From assembly GCA_002448875.1 (NCBI GenBank), contig DKAS01000172.1:1-9700 (forward strand): a stretch of 9,700 nucleotides of DNA, written 5' to 3'. Positions 1-6,244 of the stretch are shown here, in pieces. The notes under the pieces are model-generated. The model was not told where the DNA came from, did no database searches, and was given only the letters and a program-made list of their open reading frames with translations. Position 1 is the stretch's first letter. Every line of letters begins with the position of its first letter. Origin of the DNA: Proteobacteria bacterium UBA6920 (GTDB lineage Bacteria; Pseudomonadota; Gammaproteobacteria; SG8-11). Both the position numbers and the translations under genes were made by a program.

Positions 1-573
1 CTGGTGCTGGGCGACAATATTTTCTATGGCCACGGCCTGGCGACCAATCTGAGCAACGCGGCCGCGCGCGCCCAGGGCGCCACCGTGTTCGCCTACCGGG
101 TCAAGGACCCGGAACGCTATGGCGTGGTCGAATTCGACCAGCAGGGCAAGGCTATCTCCATCGTGGAAAAGCCGGCGCAGCCCCGCTCCCATTACGCGGT
201 CACCGGCCTTTATTTCTACGACAACCGGGTGGTGGACATCGCCGCCGACCTCAAACCGTCGCCGCGCGGCGAACTGGAGATCACCGACGTCAACAAGCAT
301 TACCTGGCGGCCGGTGAACTGCACGTGGAAATGCTGGGCCGCGGCACCGCCTGGCTGGACACCGGCACCCATGAATCCCTGATGCAGGCGGCGACTTTCA
401 TCGAAATCGTGGAACAGCGCCAGGGCCTGAAGGTCTCCTGCGTGGAGGAAATCGCCTATCGCATGGGATATATCGATGCCGGCAAGCTGGAAGCGCTGGC
501 GCGCAAGATGGGCAAGAGCGGTTATGGCCGCTACCTGCAGGAGGTGCTGCAGGAATTCACGGGGCTATCATGA
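1..573 (+). CDS. rfbA: Glucose-1-phosphate thymidylyltransferase, C-terminal part (5' end outside window)
   Basis: RmlA/RfbA joins glucose-1-phosphate and dTTP to give dTDP-glucose, the first step of dTDP-L-rhamnose synthesis in the cytoplasm. The reading frame is open from base 1, which begins with [12 protein letters not shown], the conserved mid-protein segment carrying a metal-binding Asp. Further family marks follow in order: VVEFD, the VEKP motif, the GELEITDVN segment with the second metal-site Asp, and [10 protein letters not shown]. About 190 residues are visible. The family is usually about 290 residues long, so roughly 100 N-terminal residues lie upstream; the GTG at position 4 is an internal Val codon, not a start. 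The stop overlaps the rfbC start in an ATGA, which suggests translational coupling in one operon. The family assignment is secure. Confidence 0.96.
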   Translation: MVLGDNIFYGHGLATNLSNAAARAQGATVFAYRVKDPERYGVVEFDQQGKAISIVEKPAQPRSHYAVTGLYFYDNRVVDIAADLKPSPRGELEITDVNKHYLAAGELHVEMLGRGTAWLDTGTHESLMQAATFIEIVEQRQGLKVSCVEEIAYRMGYIDAGKLEALARKMGKSGYGRYLQEVLQEFTGLS

Positions 574-1124
574 AAATCACCGCCTTGCGCATACCGGATG
601 TGCTATTGATCGAACCGGCGGTATTCGGCGACGCTCGCGGCTTTTTTCAGGAAACCTGGAACGCGCGCAAATTCGCCGACCAGGGGCTGGATCTGAGCTT
701 CGTACAGGACAATCACTCGCGTTCGTCGCGCAACGTGCTGCGCGGCCTGCACTACCAGTTGCGCCAGCCGCAAGGCAAGCTGGTGCGGGTGGTGACCGGC
801 GCGGTGTTCGACGTGGCGGTGGACATCCGCCGCGGCTCCCCCACCTTCGGCCAGTGGGTAGGGGCGGAGCTGAGCGAGGAGAACCATCGCCAGCTGTACA
901 TCCCGCCGGGCTTTGCCCACGGTTTCTGCGTGTTGAGTGAACGCGCGGATTTTCTTTACAAGTGCACCGATTTCTATAATCCGCAGGACGAACATGGCCT
1001 GTTGTGGAACGATCCCGACATCGGCATAGACTGGCCGGGCGGTGAATTTCTGGTGTCGGACAAGGACAGGCGCAATGGCCGCTTGTGCGACATGCACGAC
1101 CGCTTGCCGCAATTCAAGAGTTAA
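570..1124 (+). CDS. rfbC: dTDP-4-dehydrorhamnose 3,5-epimerase
   Basis: RmlC/RfbC epimerises C3 and C5 of dTDP-4-keto-6-deoxyglucose, the third step of dTDP-L-rhamnose synthesis. It is a cupin enzyme that acts as a dimer in the cytoplasm. The 184-residue product has the usual family length. Visible motifs are [10 protein letters not shown] (residues 21-30), QDNHSRS (46-52), VLRGLHYQ with the expected catalytic His61, the cupin segment [18 protein letters not shown] (77-94), IPPGFAHGF (111-119), the active-site Tyr130 in FLYKC, and a DPDIGIDWP segment near 148-156. The ATG shares ATGA with the rfbA stop. A GGGG lies 5 nt before the start, which is a weak SD, so coupling to rfbA translation is likely. 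Confidence 0.96.
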   Translation: MKITALRIPDVLLIEPAVFGDARGFFQETWNARKFADQGLDLSFVQDNHSRSSRNVLRGLHYQLRQPQGKLVRVVTGAVFDVAVDIRRGSPTFGQWVGAELSEENHRQLYIPPGFAHGFCVLSERADFLYKCTDFYNPQDEHGLLWNDPDIGIDWPGGEFLVSDKDRRNGRLCDMHDRLPQFKS

Positions 1125-1166
1125 ATCGACGCACAGGCAATTTTATTCAATAGGATACAACGCGGT

Positions 1167-2213
1167 ATGAGACAACTTCTGGTTACCGGCGGCGCCGGTT
1201 TCATCGGCTCCAATTTCGTCAACTACTGGCTGCGCGAACATCCGCAGGACAAACTGATCAACCTGGATGCCCTCACCTATGCCGGCAATCTGGAGAACCT
1301 GCGGGCGGTGGAAAAGCAGGCCAATTATCGTTTCGTACACGGCGATATCTGCGATGCCGAGCTGCTGGACCGGCTGTTCACGACGGAAAACATCGACACC
1401 GTGGTGCATTTCGCCGCCGAATCCCATGTCGACCGTTCCATTCTCGGGCCGGCGGCGTTTATCAAAACCAATATCAACGGCACCTTCACCCTGCTGGAAG
1501 CGGCGCGCAAACACTGGGACCGGGACGGCGGCTGTCGTTTCCTGCATGTCTCCACCGACGAGGTCTACGGCTCCCTGGGACCGAAGGATCCGGCGTTTCG
1601 CGAAAACACGCCGTACGCGCCCAACAGCCCCTATTCCGCATCTAAAGCTGCGTCCGATCATCTGGTGCGCGCCTACTTTCACACCTACGGCCTGCCGGTG
1701 CTGACCACCAACTGTTCCAACAACTACGGACCTTACCAGTTTCCGGAGAAACTCATTCCGCTGATGATCATCAACGCCCTGGACGGCAAACCCCTGCCGG
1801 TCTACGGTGACGGCATGAATATCCGCGACTGGCTGCATGTCAACGACCATTGTCGCGGCATCGACACGGTACTGCAGCGGGGGCGTCTGGGCGAAACCTA
1901 CAATATCGGCGGCTGCAACGAATGGGCGAACATCAATATCGTCAAGCTGATCTGCAGTACCCTGGATCAATGTCGGCCCGGCGCCCGCTCCAAACACGAG
2001 CAGATCACCTACGTCAAGGACCGCCCGGGCCATGACCGGCGTTACGCCATCGACGCCGGCAAAATGCGCGAGAAGCTGCAATGGCAGCCCGCCTACACCT
2101 TCGAAACCGGCATTCAGCAGACCATCGACTGGTACCTGGAAAACGAAGCCTGGTACCGGCGCATTACCAGCGGCGCCTACCAGGATTACTACAAGAATCA
2201 GTACGGCGCGTAA
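1167..2213 (+). CDS. rfbB: dTDP-glucose 4,6-dehydratase
   Basis: RmlB/RfbB is an extended short-chain dehydrogenase that uses NAD+ to turn dTDP-glucose into dTDP-4-keto-6-deoxyglucose, the second step of the rhamnose pathway. The 348-residue product is full length for the family. The Rossmann motif [10 protein letters not shown] covers residues 7-16. [11 protein letters not shown] lies at 81-91. STDEVYG at 129-135 contains the Asp131/Glu132 acid-base pair typical of the dehydratase. YSASK at 156-160 supplies the catalytic Tyr and Lys. [17 protein letters not shown] (182-198) and the RDWLHVNDH segment further on are also family signatures. AGGA sits 11 nt before the ATG. The gene starts 42 nt after rfbC with no terminator between, so it is probably in the same operon. 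The order A-C-B, with no rfbD following, is less usual than rfbBADC. Confidence 0.97.
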   Translation: MRQLLVTGGAGFIGSNFVNYWLREHPQDKLINLDALTYAGNLENLRAVEKQANYRFVHGDICDAELLDRLFTTENIDTVVHFAAESHVDRSILGPAAFIKTNINGTFTLLEAARKHWDRDGGCRFLHVSTDEVYGSLGPKDPAFRENTPYAPNSPYSASKAASDHLVRAYFHTYGLPVLTTNCSNNYGPYQFPEKLIPLMIINALDGKPLPVYGDGMNIRDWLHVNDHCRGIDTVLQRGRLGETYNIGGCNEWANINIVKLICSTLDQCRPGARSKHEQITYVKDRPGHDRRYAIDAGKMREKLQWQPAYTFETGIQQTIDWYLENEAWYRRITSGAYQDYYKNQYGA

Positions 2214-2229
2214 ACCAAACGCAGACAGC

Positions 2230-2250
2230 GGACGGCAATGAACGTCCTTT
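2230..2250 (+). terminator. Possible weak terminator hairpin after rfbB
   Basis: GGACG (2230-2234) and CGTCC (2243-2247) can form a 5-bp stem with an 8-nt loop, followed by only three T. It starts 17 nt after the rfbB stop. A second short repeat, AAGGC/GCCTT, lies at 2253-2271 without a T-tract. These are the only candidates for ending the + strand rfb transcript before the convergent gene, and both are weak. Confidence 0.25.
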
Positions 2251-2294
2251 CTAAGGCAAGAACCTCGCCTTGCACTGCGTCCTGATCGTGGCGC

Positions 2295-2325
2295 AAAAAA
2301 AGAGGGGCATCTTACGATGCCCCTC
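2295..2325 (-). terminator. Intrinsic terminator for the octahaem gene
   Basis: GAGGGGCATC (2302-2311) and GATGCCCCTC (2316-2325) form a perfect 10-bp stem around a TTAC loop. On the - strand the stem is followed directly by seven T (A-run 2295-2301 on the + strand), the classic intrinsic terminator layout. It lies about 45 nt past the stop of the octahaem lipoprotein gene. On the + strand the hairpin is preceded by A and followed by C, so it should act mainly on - strand transcription. Confidence 0.9.
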
Positions 2326-2369
2326 CCCCGCGTTACCGCAAAGTGGCGTTTGCGGCTTCCGCTAAGCTC

Positions 2370-3515
2370 TTACTTCCACGCCGTGGGCGTATGGCAATAA
2401 TGGCAGTCCAAGGTCGTCACCGGGTGACTGGTACCCGGACAGTTGGCCGCGGTCGGCATTCCCTGGGCAATCGAACCGTTGTGACATACGCTGCAGGTCG
2501 TGTTGGCATCCGTGGTGGGATGACTAAATCCCGTGGGCGGATTGATCGTGATGCAGCTGGTGGTGCCGCCGGTGCTGCCGCCGGTGCTGCCGCCGGTGCT
2601 GCCGCCGGTGCTGCCGTCAGTCACCGCCGTCTTCAACGGATTCCAGGAGCGCGTGGTATGGCAATCATTGCAGGTATCGGGAGCGGGAATGTGATCGTCT
2701 TCCTTACCTACGGCGATGATACCGTTGTGGCAATCCACGCATGCCTTACCGGAGATATTGCGGTGATTGAACCGCTTGCCACCGTCCTTGCGGCCGCCGT
2801 TGCCGGAACCGCCGGAGGATTCGCCGTCGCTTTCTGAAGCGTCGCCGCCGGCCGAGGATTCGTTATCCCAGCCCGCTGTGGTATGGCACACGTTACATTC
2901 TTCGCTGGTGGCTGGATGATCCTTGGGTTTGCCATTGGCGTAGCCGCCGTCATGGCAACTGCTGCAAGTGCCAACGACTTCCTGGTGGTCAACCATGGAC
3001 GGTATCCAGATACCCAGGGTATGGCAGGCTTCGCATACATTGGTAGTCGGCATATGGGTATCCGGTCGGTCGGCCATATGGCAGTCGGCGCAGGAGCCGT
3101 TGACGTCCGGGTGCACGAAAGTGTTCGAGCCTGCAGGCCCGCTGCCTTTCGTACGACCGTTGCGGGTAGCCTGCACCGTCACGATCTTGCGATCGCTCGA
3201 CTGGCCGCCTTTGTTGGTGGCTACCACCGAAGCCGTATAGGTACCGATGGCATCGGTCGTCAGCGTCGGTGTGGCGTCAGTGTCATCCGACAGAGTGGCG
3301 GTAGAGCCATCGGGGGTATGCAGCGACCATTGGTAGGTCGCGGTATCACCGCTGGTATTGGCTTGCGTACCATCAAGCTTGACGGTGGCACCCGACTTTA
3401 CCACCCGATGATCCTTGGCGGAACCCGAGTCCGAATCATTGGAACAAGCGGCCAGAAACAACAACGGTGTCAGAATGAGGCTACACCCCAGACCGGCGAT
3501 TGTTGGTTTATGCAT
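2370..3515 (-). CDS. Octahaem c-type cytochrome lipoprotein with PKD-like domain
   Basis: Predicted electron-carrying lipoprotein, 381 residues. The N-terminus is a lipoprotein signal with a lipobox ending LAAC (Cys24). Residues about 35-116 resemble a PKD/Ig-like beta domain (YQWSLHTPDG, GTYTASVVAT). Eight CxxCH haem sites start at Cys142, 161, 184, 207, 259, 282, 341 and 371. Each is preceded by a His (135, 154, 177, 200, 251, 275, 332, 364) with 6-8 residues before the first Cys, which fits bis-His haem ligation. The sites form four dihaem modules; the second site of each ends CHTxxxW. Ser/Gly-rich linkers (about 216-247, 300-318) split modules 2/3 and 3/4. AAGGAG lies 9 nt before the ATG. 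The gene follows the DUF5666 gene on the same strand and is closed by a strong terminator. Cytochrome identity is firm. An outer-membrane or surface location and a role in extracellular or periplasmic electron transfer are inferred. No named family member is recognised. Confidence 0.9.
   Translation of the reverse strand: MHKPTIAGLGCSLILTPLLFLAACSNDSDSGSAKDHRVVKSGATVKLDGTQANTSGDTATYQWSLHTPDGSTATLSDDTDATPTLTTDAIGTYTASVVATNKGGQSSDRKIVTVQATRNGRTKGSGPAGSNTFVHPDVNGSCADCHMADRPDTHMPTTNVCEACHTLGIWIPSMVDHQEVVGTCSSCHDGGYANGKPKDHPATSEECNVCHTTAGWDNESSAGGDASESDGESSGGSGNGGRKDGGKRFNHRNISGKACVDCHNGIIAVGKEDDHIPAPDTCNDCHTTRSWNPLKTAVTDGSTGGSTGGSTGGSTGGTTSCITINPPTGFSHPTTDANTTCSVCHNGSIAQGMPTAANCPGTSHPVTTLDCHYCHTPTAWK
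2565..2612 (-). repeat. Four perfect 12-bp tandem repeats in the octahaem gene
   Basis: The unit GCCGCCGGTGCT (+ strand) occurs four times in a row at 2565, 2577, 2589 and 2601 with no mismatch. In the - strand gene each unit encodes Ser-Thr-Gly-Gly, giving a flexible linker between the third and fourth dihaem modules (about residues 300-318). A gain or loss of units would keep the frame and only change the linker length. Confidence 0.95.
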
Positions 3516-3704
3516 GACTATCTTCTCCTTATATCCTTGCGTTTATGAACATTCATCTATCAACTAAAGCTTTTGCCCTTGCTTCTTCCATTCCAGACAG
3601 ATGTGTTTGGCCGCCGCCGTTATTATTCAGAGCTAGCCGGTACTTCCGGAGGCGCCGCAGGACAGCTGACCTGCGACATCCTCCCCCCCACGTCGTTATA
3701 GTTA
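3516..3704 (-). other. 189-nt gap between DUF5666 and octahaem genes, with a 20-bp palindrome
   Basis: No ORF with coding character is seen here. At 3656-3675 the sequence CGCAGG-A-CAGCTG-A-CCTGCG is a palindrome broken only by one A/A pair. It lies about 30-50 nt past the DUF5666 stop and has no T-tract on either strand, so it is not a standard intrinsic terminator. It may be an RNA-processing hairpin or a protein site. A smaller palindrome, ATGAA-CA-TTCAT, lies at 3545-3556, close to the SD of the octahaem gene. No convincing separate -10/-35 pair was found, so read-through from the upstream gene is plausible. Confidence 0.5.
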
Positions 3705-5234
3705 TTAATTATCGATTTCCGCCTGCATCCAGGTGATCACGCCGGCGTTTTCGTCGCCACGCACCTTGACGATCATGCCGACTTTCAACATGGCGTAAAA
3801 CTCTTCGGCGCTCACCGTCCTTTCCCCACCAGCCATGTCCTCGCCGTCACTTTGCAGTTCGAACCCGGGCGCGCTGGTATCCACCACCACGCCAAGCACG
3901 GTAAAGCTGCTGCCGGCGACCACCGCGTCGACCGCTGCCTGCAGCACCACGCGATTGCCATTCTTGTTACCGCCGCCATTACCGTTGCCATTGCTGTTGC
4001 CGTTGCCGTTGCCGCCACTGTTGCCGTTGGCGCCACGCACACGGCTGGCGGTGACATTGTTGCCGGCGGTCTCATAGCCATCGACACGTACGCCCTCACC
4101 CACAGCGGGAACGTCATGGGCGGGCACGCCGCCCACCAGGGACTGCGTGCCGTCAACGGTGCTGGCCGCATCCCGGGCGAAAGACGGCGCATTCACCTTG
4201 ATGGCGATGCCCGACAGGCCGGCAACCGTCATGGTGACGCCATCGTTGCTTTCTACCGTGCCTTCGATGCGCACGTTATGCCGGAACTTGATCATATGTG
4301 CCTGCAGGACGCCATCGACCATGGCTCCCTCGGCTTCCAGTTTGATACCCAAGCCGATGTCGCCGGCAAGGCCGCCCCGGTAATGGGTGGAACCGTCGGT
4401 GACCACTGGCGTGTCATTAATGGTGAAATGTGTACTGTCGGCCATGGTGGTCACATAGCCTTCGACTTCGACATGCGCATAGTCATCGCCGCCCAGGCCG
4501 GCCGGCGTCACCACCGCCGCCATCCAGGTACCCGCAGTAACCGCGGCAGGGCCTTTGACCTTGACCAGCTGGCCATTGGCCGGAACGCCGCCGCTGAGGC
4601 TTTCGGTGTGCGCCTGGCTGAAATCAACAGTGAGACCGCCGATGGTGAAAGTGGTCCCGCTGCTGTATTGCGCCAGTCCCACCAGACGGTAGTCATGCAG
4701 GGGCGCGCTCACCTTCTTGATCAAGGTGGCTTCGATCACGCCGTTGGCGACCACGTGACCATGCACCTGCACTTCGTCGCCAAGCAGCAGGGCCGCCAGA
4801 CCGCCATCAATGGAAGGATGGATGCGCGTCTGATCGGTGATTTGTACCGTCTGACCCAGCACTCCCAGACTGTTGTTCTGCGCGTCATACAGGCTGTCAA
4901 CCGGCCCCTTGATCATGCTGTAAACCATGACGCTGTCGGCCTTGCCGTTCATGCCGTCCTTGTCGATCGAGCCACGCACTACCACGTTCTGCCCGACTTC
5001 GAAATCACCTTCTCCGGCGGCACCATCATCATCGCTGACCACGCTGCCCTGGGTGCGATAGTGCACGTCGTTGACCTGCACGCTGCCCAGGGCGGTGACC
5101 ACACCCACGGAAACATTCTGTGGCCCGTTCCTGCTGCTGGCGCCGGTACCTTCGGTTCCACCGCTGCAGGCCGTCAACAGACCAGCGCCGATGACGCACA
5201 ACAGCGCTGCCGTTCTGGAACGTAAAGTATTCAT
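3705..5234 (-). CDS. DUF5666-type repeat lipoprotein
   Basis: A 509-residue predicted lipoprotein of unknown function. The N-terminus has a signal with a hydrophobic core and lipobox LLTAC (Cys23). A Ser/Gly/Thr-rich stretch follows. The rest is built of about six diverged beta-rich units of 60-75 residues, roughly at 42-107, 110-175, 180-245, 252-320, 322-395 and 432-507. Each runs from a G-V/x-V start, through a short 'xFTIxGxxV' strand, to a 'GxxVKVxG...AxxI' end. This pattern matches my memory of DUF5666 domains. An Asn/Gly-rich linker (about 401-428) separates the last unit. GGAG lies about 7 nt before the ATG, and the start overlaps the upstream DUF6502 stop by 4 nt (ATGA), implying coupled translation. 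There are no haem motifs or obvious catalytic residues. A scaffold or binding role in the envelope is possible but unproven. Confidence 0.85.
   Translation of the reverse strand: MNTLRSRTAALLCVIGAGLLTACSGGTEGTGASSRNGPQNVSVGVVTALGSVQVNDVHYRTQGSVVSDDDGAAGEGDFEVGQNVVVRGSIDKDGMNGKADSVMVYSMIKGPVDSLYDAQNNSLGVLGQTVQITDQTRIHPSIDGGLAALLLGDEVQVHGHVVANGVIEATLIKKVSAPLHDYRLVGLAQYSSGTTFTIGGLTVDFSQAHTESLSGGVPANGQLVKVKGPAAVTAGTWMAAVVTPAGLGGDDYAHVEVEGYVTTMADSTHFTINDTPVVTDGSTHYRGGLAGDIGLGIKLEAEGAMVDGVLQAHMIKFRHNVRIEGTVESNDGVTMTVAGLSGIAIKVNAPSFARDAASTVDGTQSLVGGVPAHDVPAVGEGVRVDGYETAGNNVTASRVRGANGNSGGNGNGNSNGNGNGGGNKNGNRVVLQAAVDAVVAGSSFTVLGVVVDTSAPGFELQSDGEDMAGGERTVSAEEFYAMLKVGMIVKVRGDENAGVITWMQAEIDN
3961..4030 (-). 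repeat. Low-complexity hexamer-like repeat encoding an Asn/Gly linker
   Basis: Degenerate copies of CCGTTG/CCATTG follow one another on the + strand. On the - strand they encode alternating Asn and Gly (GNGNSNGNGNGGGNKNGN). The stretch lies between the fifth and sixth beta units of the DUF5666-type lipoprotein, and replication slippage there would keep the frame. Confidence 0.8.
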
Positions 5235-6067
5235 TGCGATCTCTCCATCGATGATGTTTTCTCGAAATAGTAAACGCCGATGCCGGCCATGCAGCGGCCC
5301 TCGCCCTGTATCTGCGGATTTACATCACGGTCATAGGCTTGCATCAGTCTATCCATTAACTCAATCAGCTGCTGCCCGTGCTGACGGCTGAGCGCGCGTA
5401 GCTCCTGCAGAGCGTCTTCGGGCAGATTGTCGTAATACACTTTGCGTTGAAACAGCGGCGCGTCGCGACTCTGCAAATTGTGATTGATGGTATCGATCAG
5501 CGCCGCCACATCGGTGCCGAGTATGCGCAGCTTCTCCACTTCGCTGTTGGCAGGAATATAAGCGCGATTTATTAATCGCACATGACGATCCACCACCTCC
5601 ACCGCGCCGACGCGCACCAGCTCGTCGAGCATGGCACGCACCAGCATGTCGCCGCTGTGCTTGCGTACCAGATCGGTGAATGACGGGCTGGCGCCGTCTA
5701 TGGGCAGGTCCATGGGTTTGCCGGGCGCCGCTTGAAATTCAGGATTGCCCACCCAGGCGCTGATGACGCGCGCCGATCGATTGTGCGAATCGCGCGTGGC
5801 CTGTTCGTCGTCAAGATCTTTTTTGCGCATGCGCGAGATCTCCTTGCGCGACATGCCGGTGATAATGGCCACCCGTGCCGAACTCTGCTTGCGTCCGCTC
5901 AGGGCGAACTCCGCGTCCGCCACATCGAGAAATACTTTCTTCGCTTCGTCCGCGAATACCTGATACGGCACCCCGTGCCGCAGCAGGATCTTGACCAGTG
6001 GGGTCAGCAGGCGCCAGATCGCCGATCGCAGCACCGGCAGTGCTTTGTTTTCAACCATTGCATCCAT
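5231..6067 (-). CDS. DUF6502-type protein, probable DNA-binding regulator
   Basis: A 278-residue soluble protein with no signal peptide or TM segment, resembling the DUF6502 family as I recall it. The N-terminal part is helical (LRSAIWRLLTPLVKILLRHGVPYQVFADEAKKVF, from residue 13). Residues 62-82 (SSARVAIITGMSRKEISRMRK) have the spacing and the central Gly-Met-Ser of a helix-turn-helix. Residues 129-165 (FTDLVRKH...MLDELVRVGAVEVVDRHVRL) look like a winged-helix fold with a beta wing. The C-terminus is helical. AGGA lies 9 nt before the first ATG; an alternative ATG sits three codons in. The gene leads an operon with the DUF5666 lipoprotein (ATGA overlap). Its promoter carries repeated CCTAA-type half-sites, so autoregulation is a reasonable inference. 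Function is not established. Confidence 0.82.
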   Translation of the reverse strand: MDAMVENKALPVLRSAIWRLLTPLVKILLRHGVPYQVFADEAKKVFLDVADAEFALSGRKQSSARVAIITGMSRKEISRMRKKDLDDEQATRDSHNRSARVISAWVGNPEFQAAPGKPMDLPIDGASPSFTDLVRKHSGDMLVRAMLDELVRVGAVEVVDRHVRLINRAYIPANSEVEKLRILGTDVAALIDTINHNLQSRDAPLFQRKVYYDNLPEDALQELRALSRQHGQQLIELMDRLMQAYDRDVNPQIQGEGRCMAGIGVYYFEKTSSMERSQ

Positions 6068-6077
6068 TTAAGACTAT

Positions 6078-6133
6078 CCTAAGATTTTAGGGACGTTTGT
6101 CCCTAATTTTGTTTTGAGGAAAATATTCCCTAA
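6078..6133. promoter_or_regulatory. CCTAA/CCCTAA half-site array, candidate operator
   Basis: Four related half-sites lie just upstream of the DUF6502 start: CCTAA (6078-6082), TTAGGGAC (6087-6094), GTCCCTAA (6099-6106) and TTCCCTAA (6126-6133). The second and third form a perfect 8-bp inverted repeat around GTTT. The first and second form CCTAA-GATT-TTAGG, with the same 4-nt spacer. The fourth lies inside the promoter spacer. This spacing fits a dimeric repressor that blocks RNA polymerase. The repeats are seen directly; the operator role is inferred. Confidence 0.65.
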
Positions 6134-6148
6134 TTGAGATTTTGTCAA
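6120..6148 (-). promoter_or_regulatory. Sigma70-type promoter of the DUF6502-DUF5666 operon
   Basis: On the - strand a perfect TTGACA (6148-6143) is followed by a 17-nt spacer and TATTTT (6125-6120). Transcription should begin near 6113, about 45 nt before the DUF6502 start. An inverted repeat TTTTGT-CAAT-ACAAAA (6140-6155) overlaps the -35 box. The stretch is AT-rich within GC-rich surroundings. Confidence 0.75.
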
Positions 6149-6175
6149 TACAAAACCGGGGGCAAAATCGTCTTG

Positions 6176-6189
6176 CGAACGACAGTTCG
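6176..6189 (-). terminator. Possible weak terminator after the membrane-protein gene
   Basis: CGAAC (6176-6180) and GTTCG (6185-6189) form a 5-bp stem with a 4-nt loop, about 56 nt past the stop of the upstream - strand gene. A four-T run follows only 8 nt later on the - strand. It would separate that gene from the DUF6502 promoter, but the match to an intrinsic terminator is poor. Confidence 0.25.
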
Positions 6190-6244
6190 GGCGAGGGCGG
6201 GGCTTAGCCGGAGTAAACTTCGATAGAAATTGGGGAATAGTGCG

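Noticed and set aside
603..1112. 169-codon open frame on the - strand opposite rfbC
   Set aside because: Antisense to a complete rfbC, with no recognisable domain.
1143..2081. 312-codon open frame on the - strand opposite rfbB
   Set aside because: It lies wholly antisense to a secure rfbB with intact motifs. Its translation shows no family and is rich in Val/Ala/Gly, as expected from the complement of GC-rich codons.
2295..2325. Bidirectional terminator shared by rfbB and the octahaem gene
   Set aside because: The T-tract is present only on the - strand; on the + strand the hairpin is followed by C-rich sequence, so strong termination of rfbB there is not supported.
2565..2612. Could the 12-bp array be a CRISPR or an iteron-type origin?
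   Set aside because: There are no spacers, the units are contiguous, lie inside a coding frame and encode a regular Ser-Thr-Gly-Gly linker.
2343..2837. 164-codon open frame on the + strand with repeated Gly-Ala-Ala-Ala
   Set aside because: It is antisense to the octahaem gene, and its repeat is simply the complement of the 12-bp linker array.
2883..3548. 221-codon open frame on the + strand opposite the PKD/haem region
   Set aside because: The - strand has eight CxxCH sites, a lipobox and a good SD; this + frame has no supported start or motif.
3545..3736. 63-codon open frame on the + strand in the gap between lipoprotein genes
   Set aside because: No SD site, no recognisable motif, and it runs into the antisense of the DUF5666 gene end.
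3852..5225. 457-codon open frame on the + strand opposite the DUF5666-type gene
   Set aside because: His/Ala/Gly/Val-rich composition and no signal peptide or motif. The - strand frame has a lipoprotein signal, an SD site and a coupled upstream gene, so this is a GC-driven shadow.
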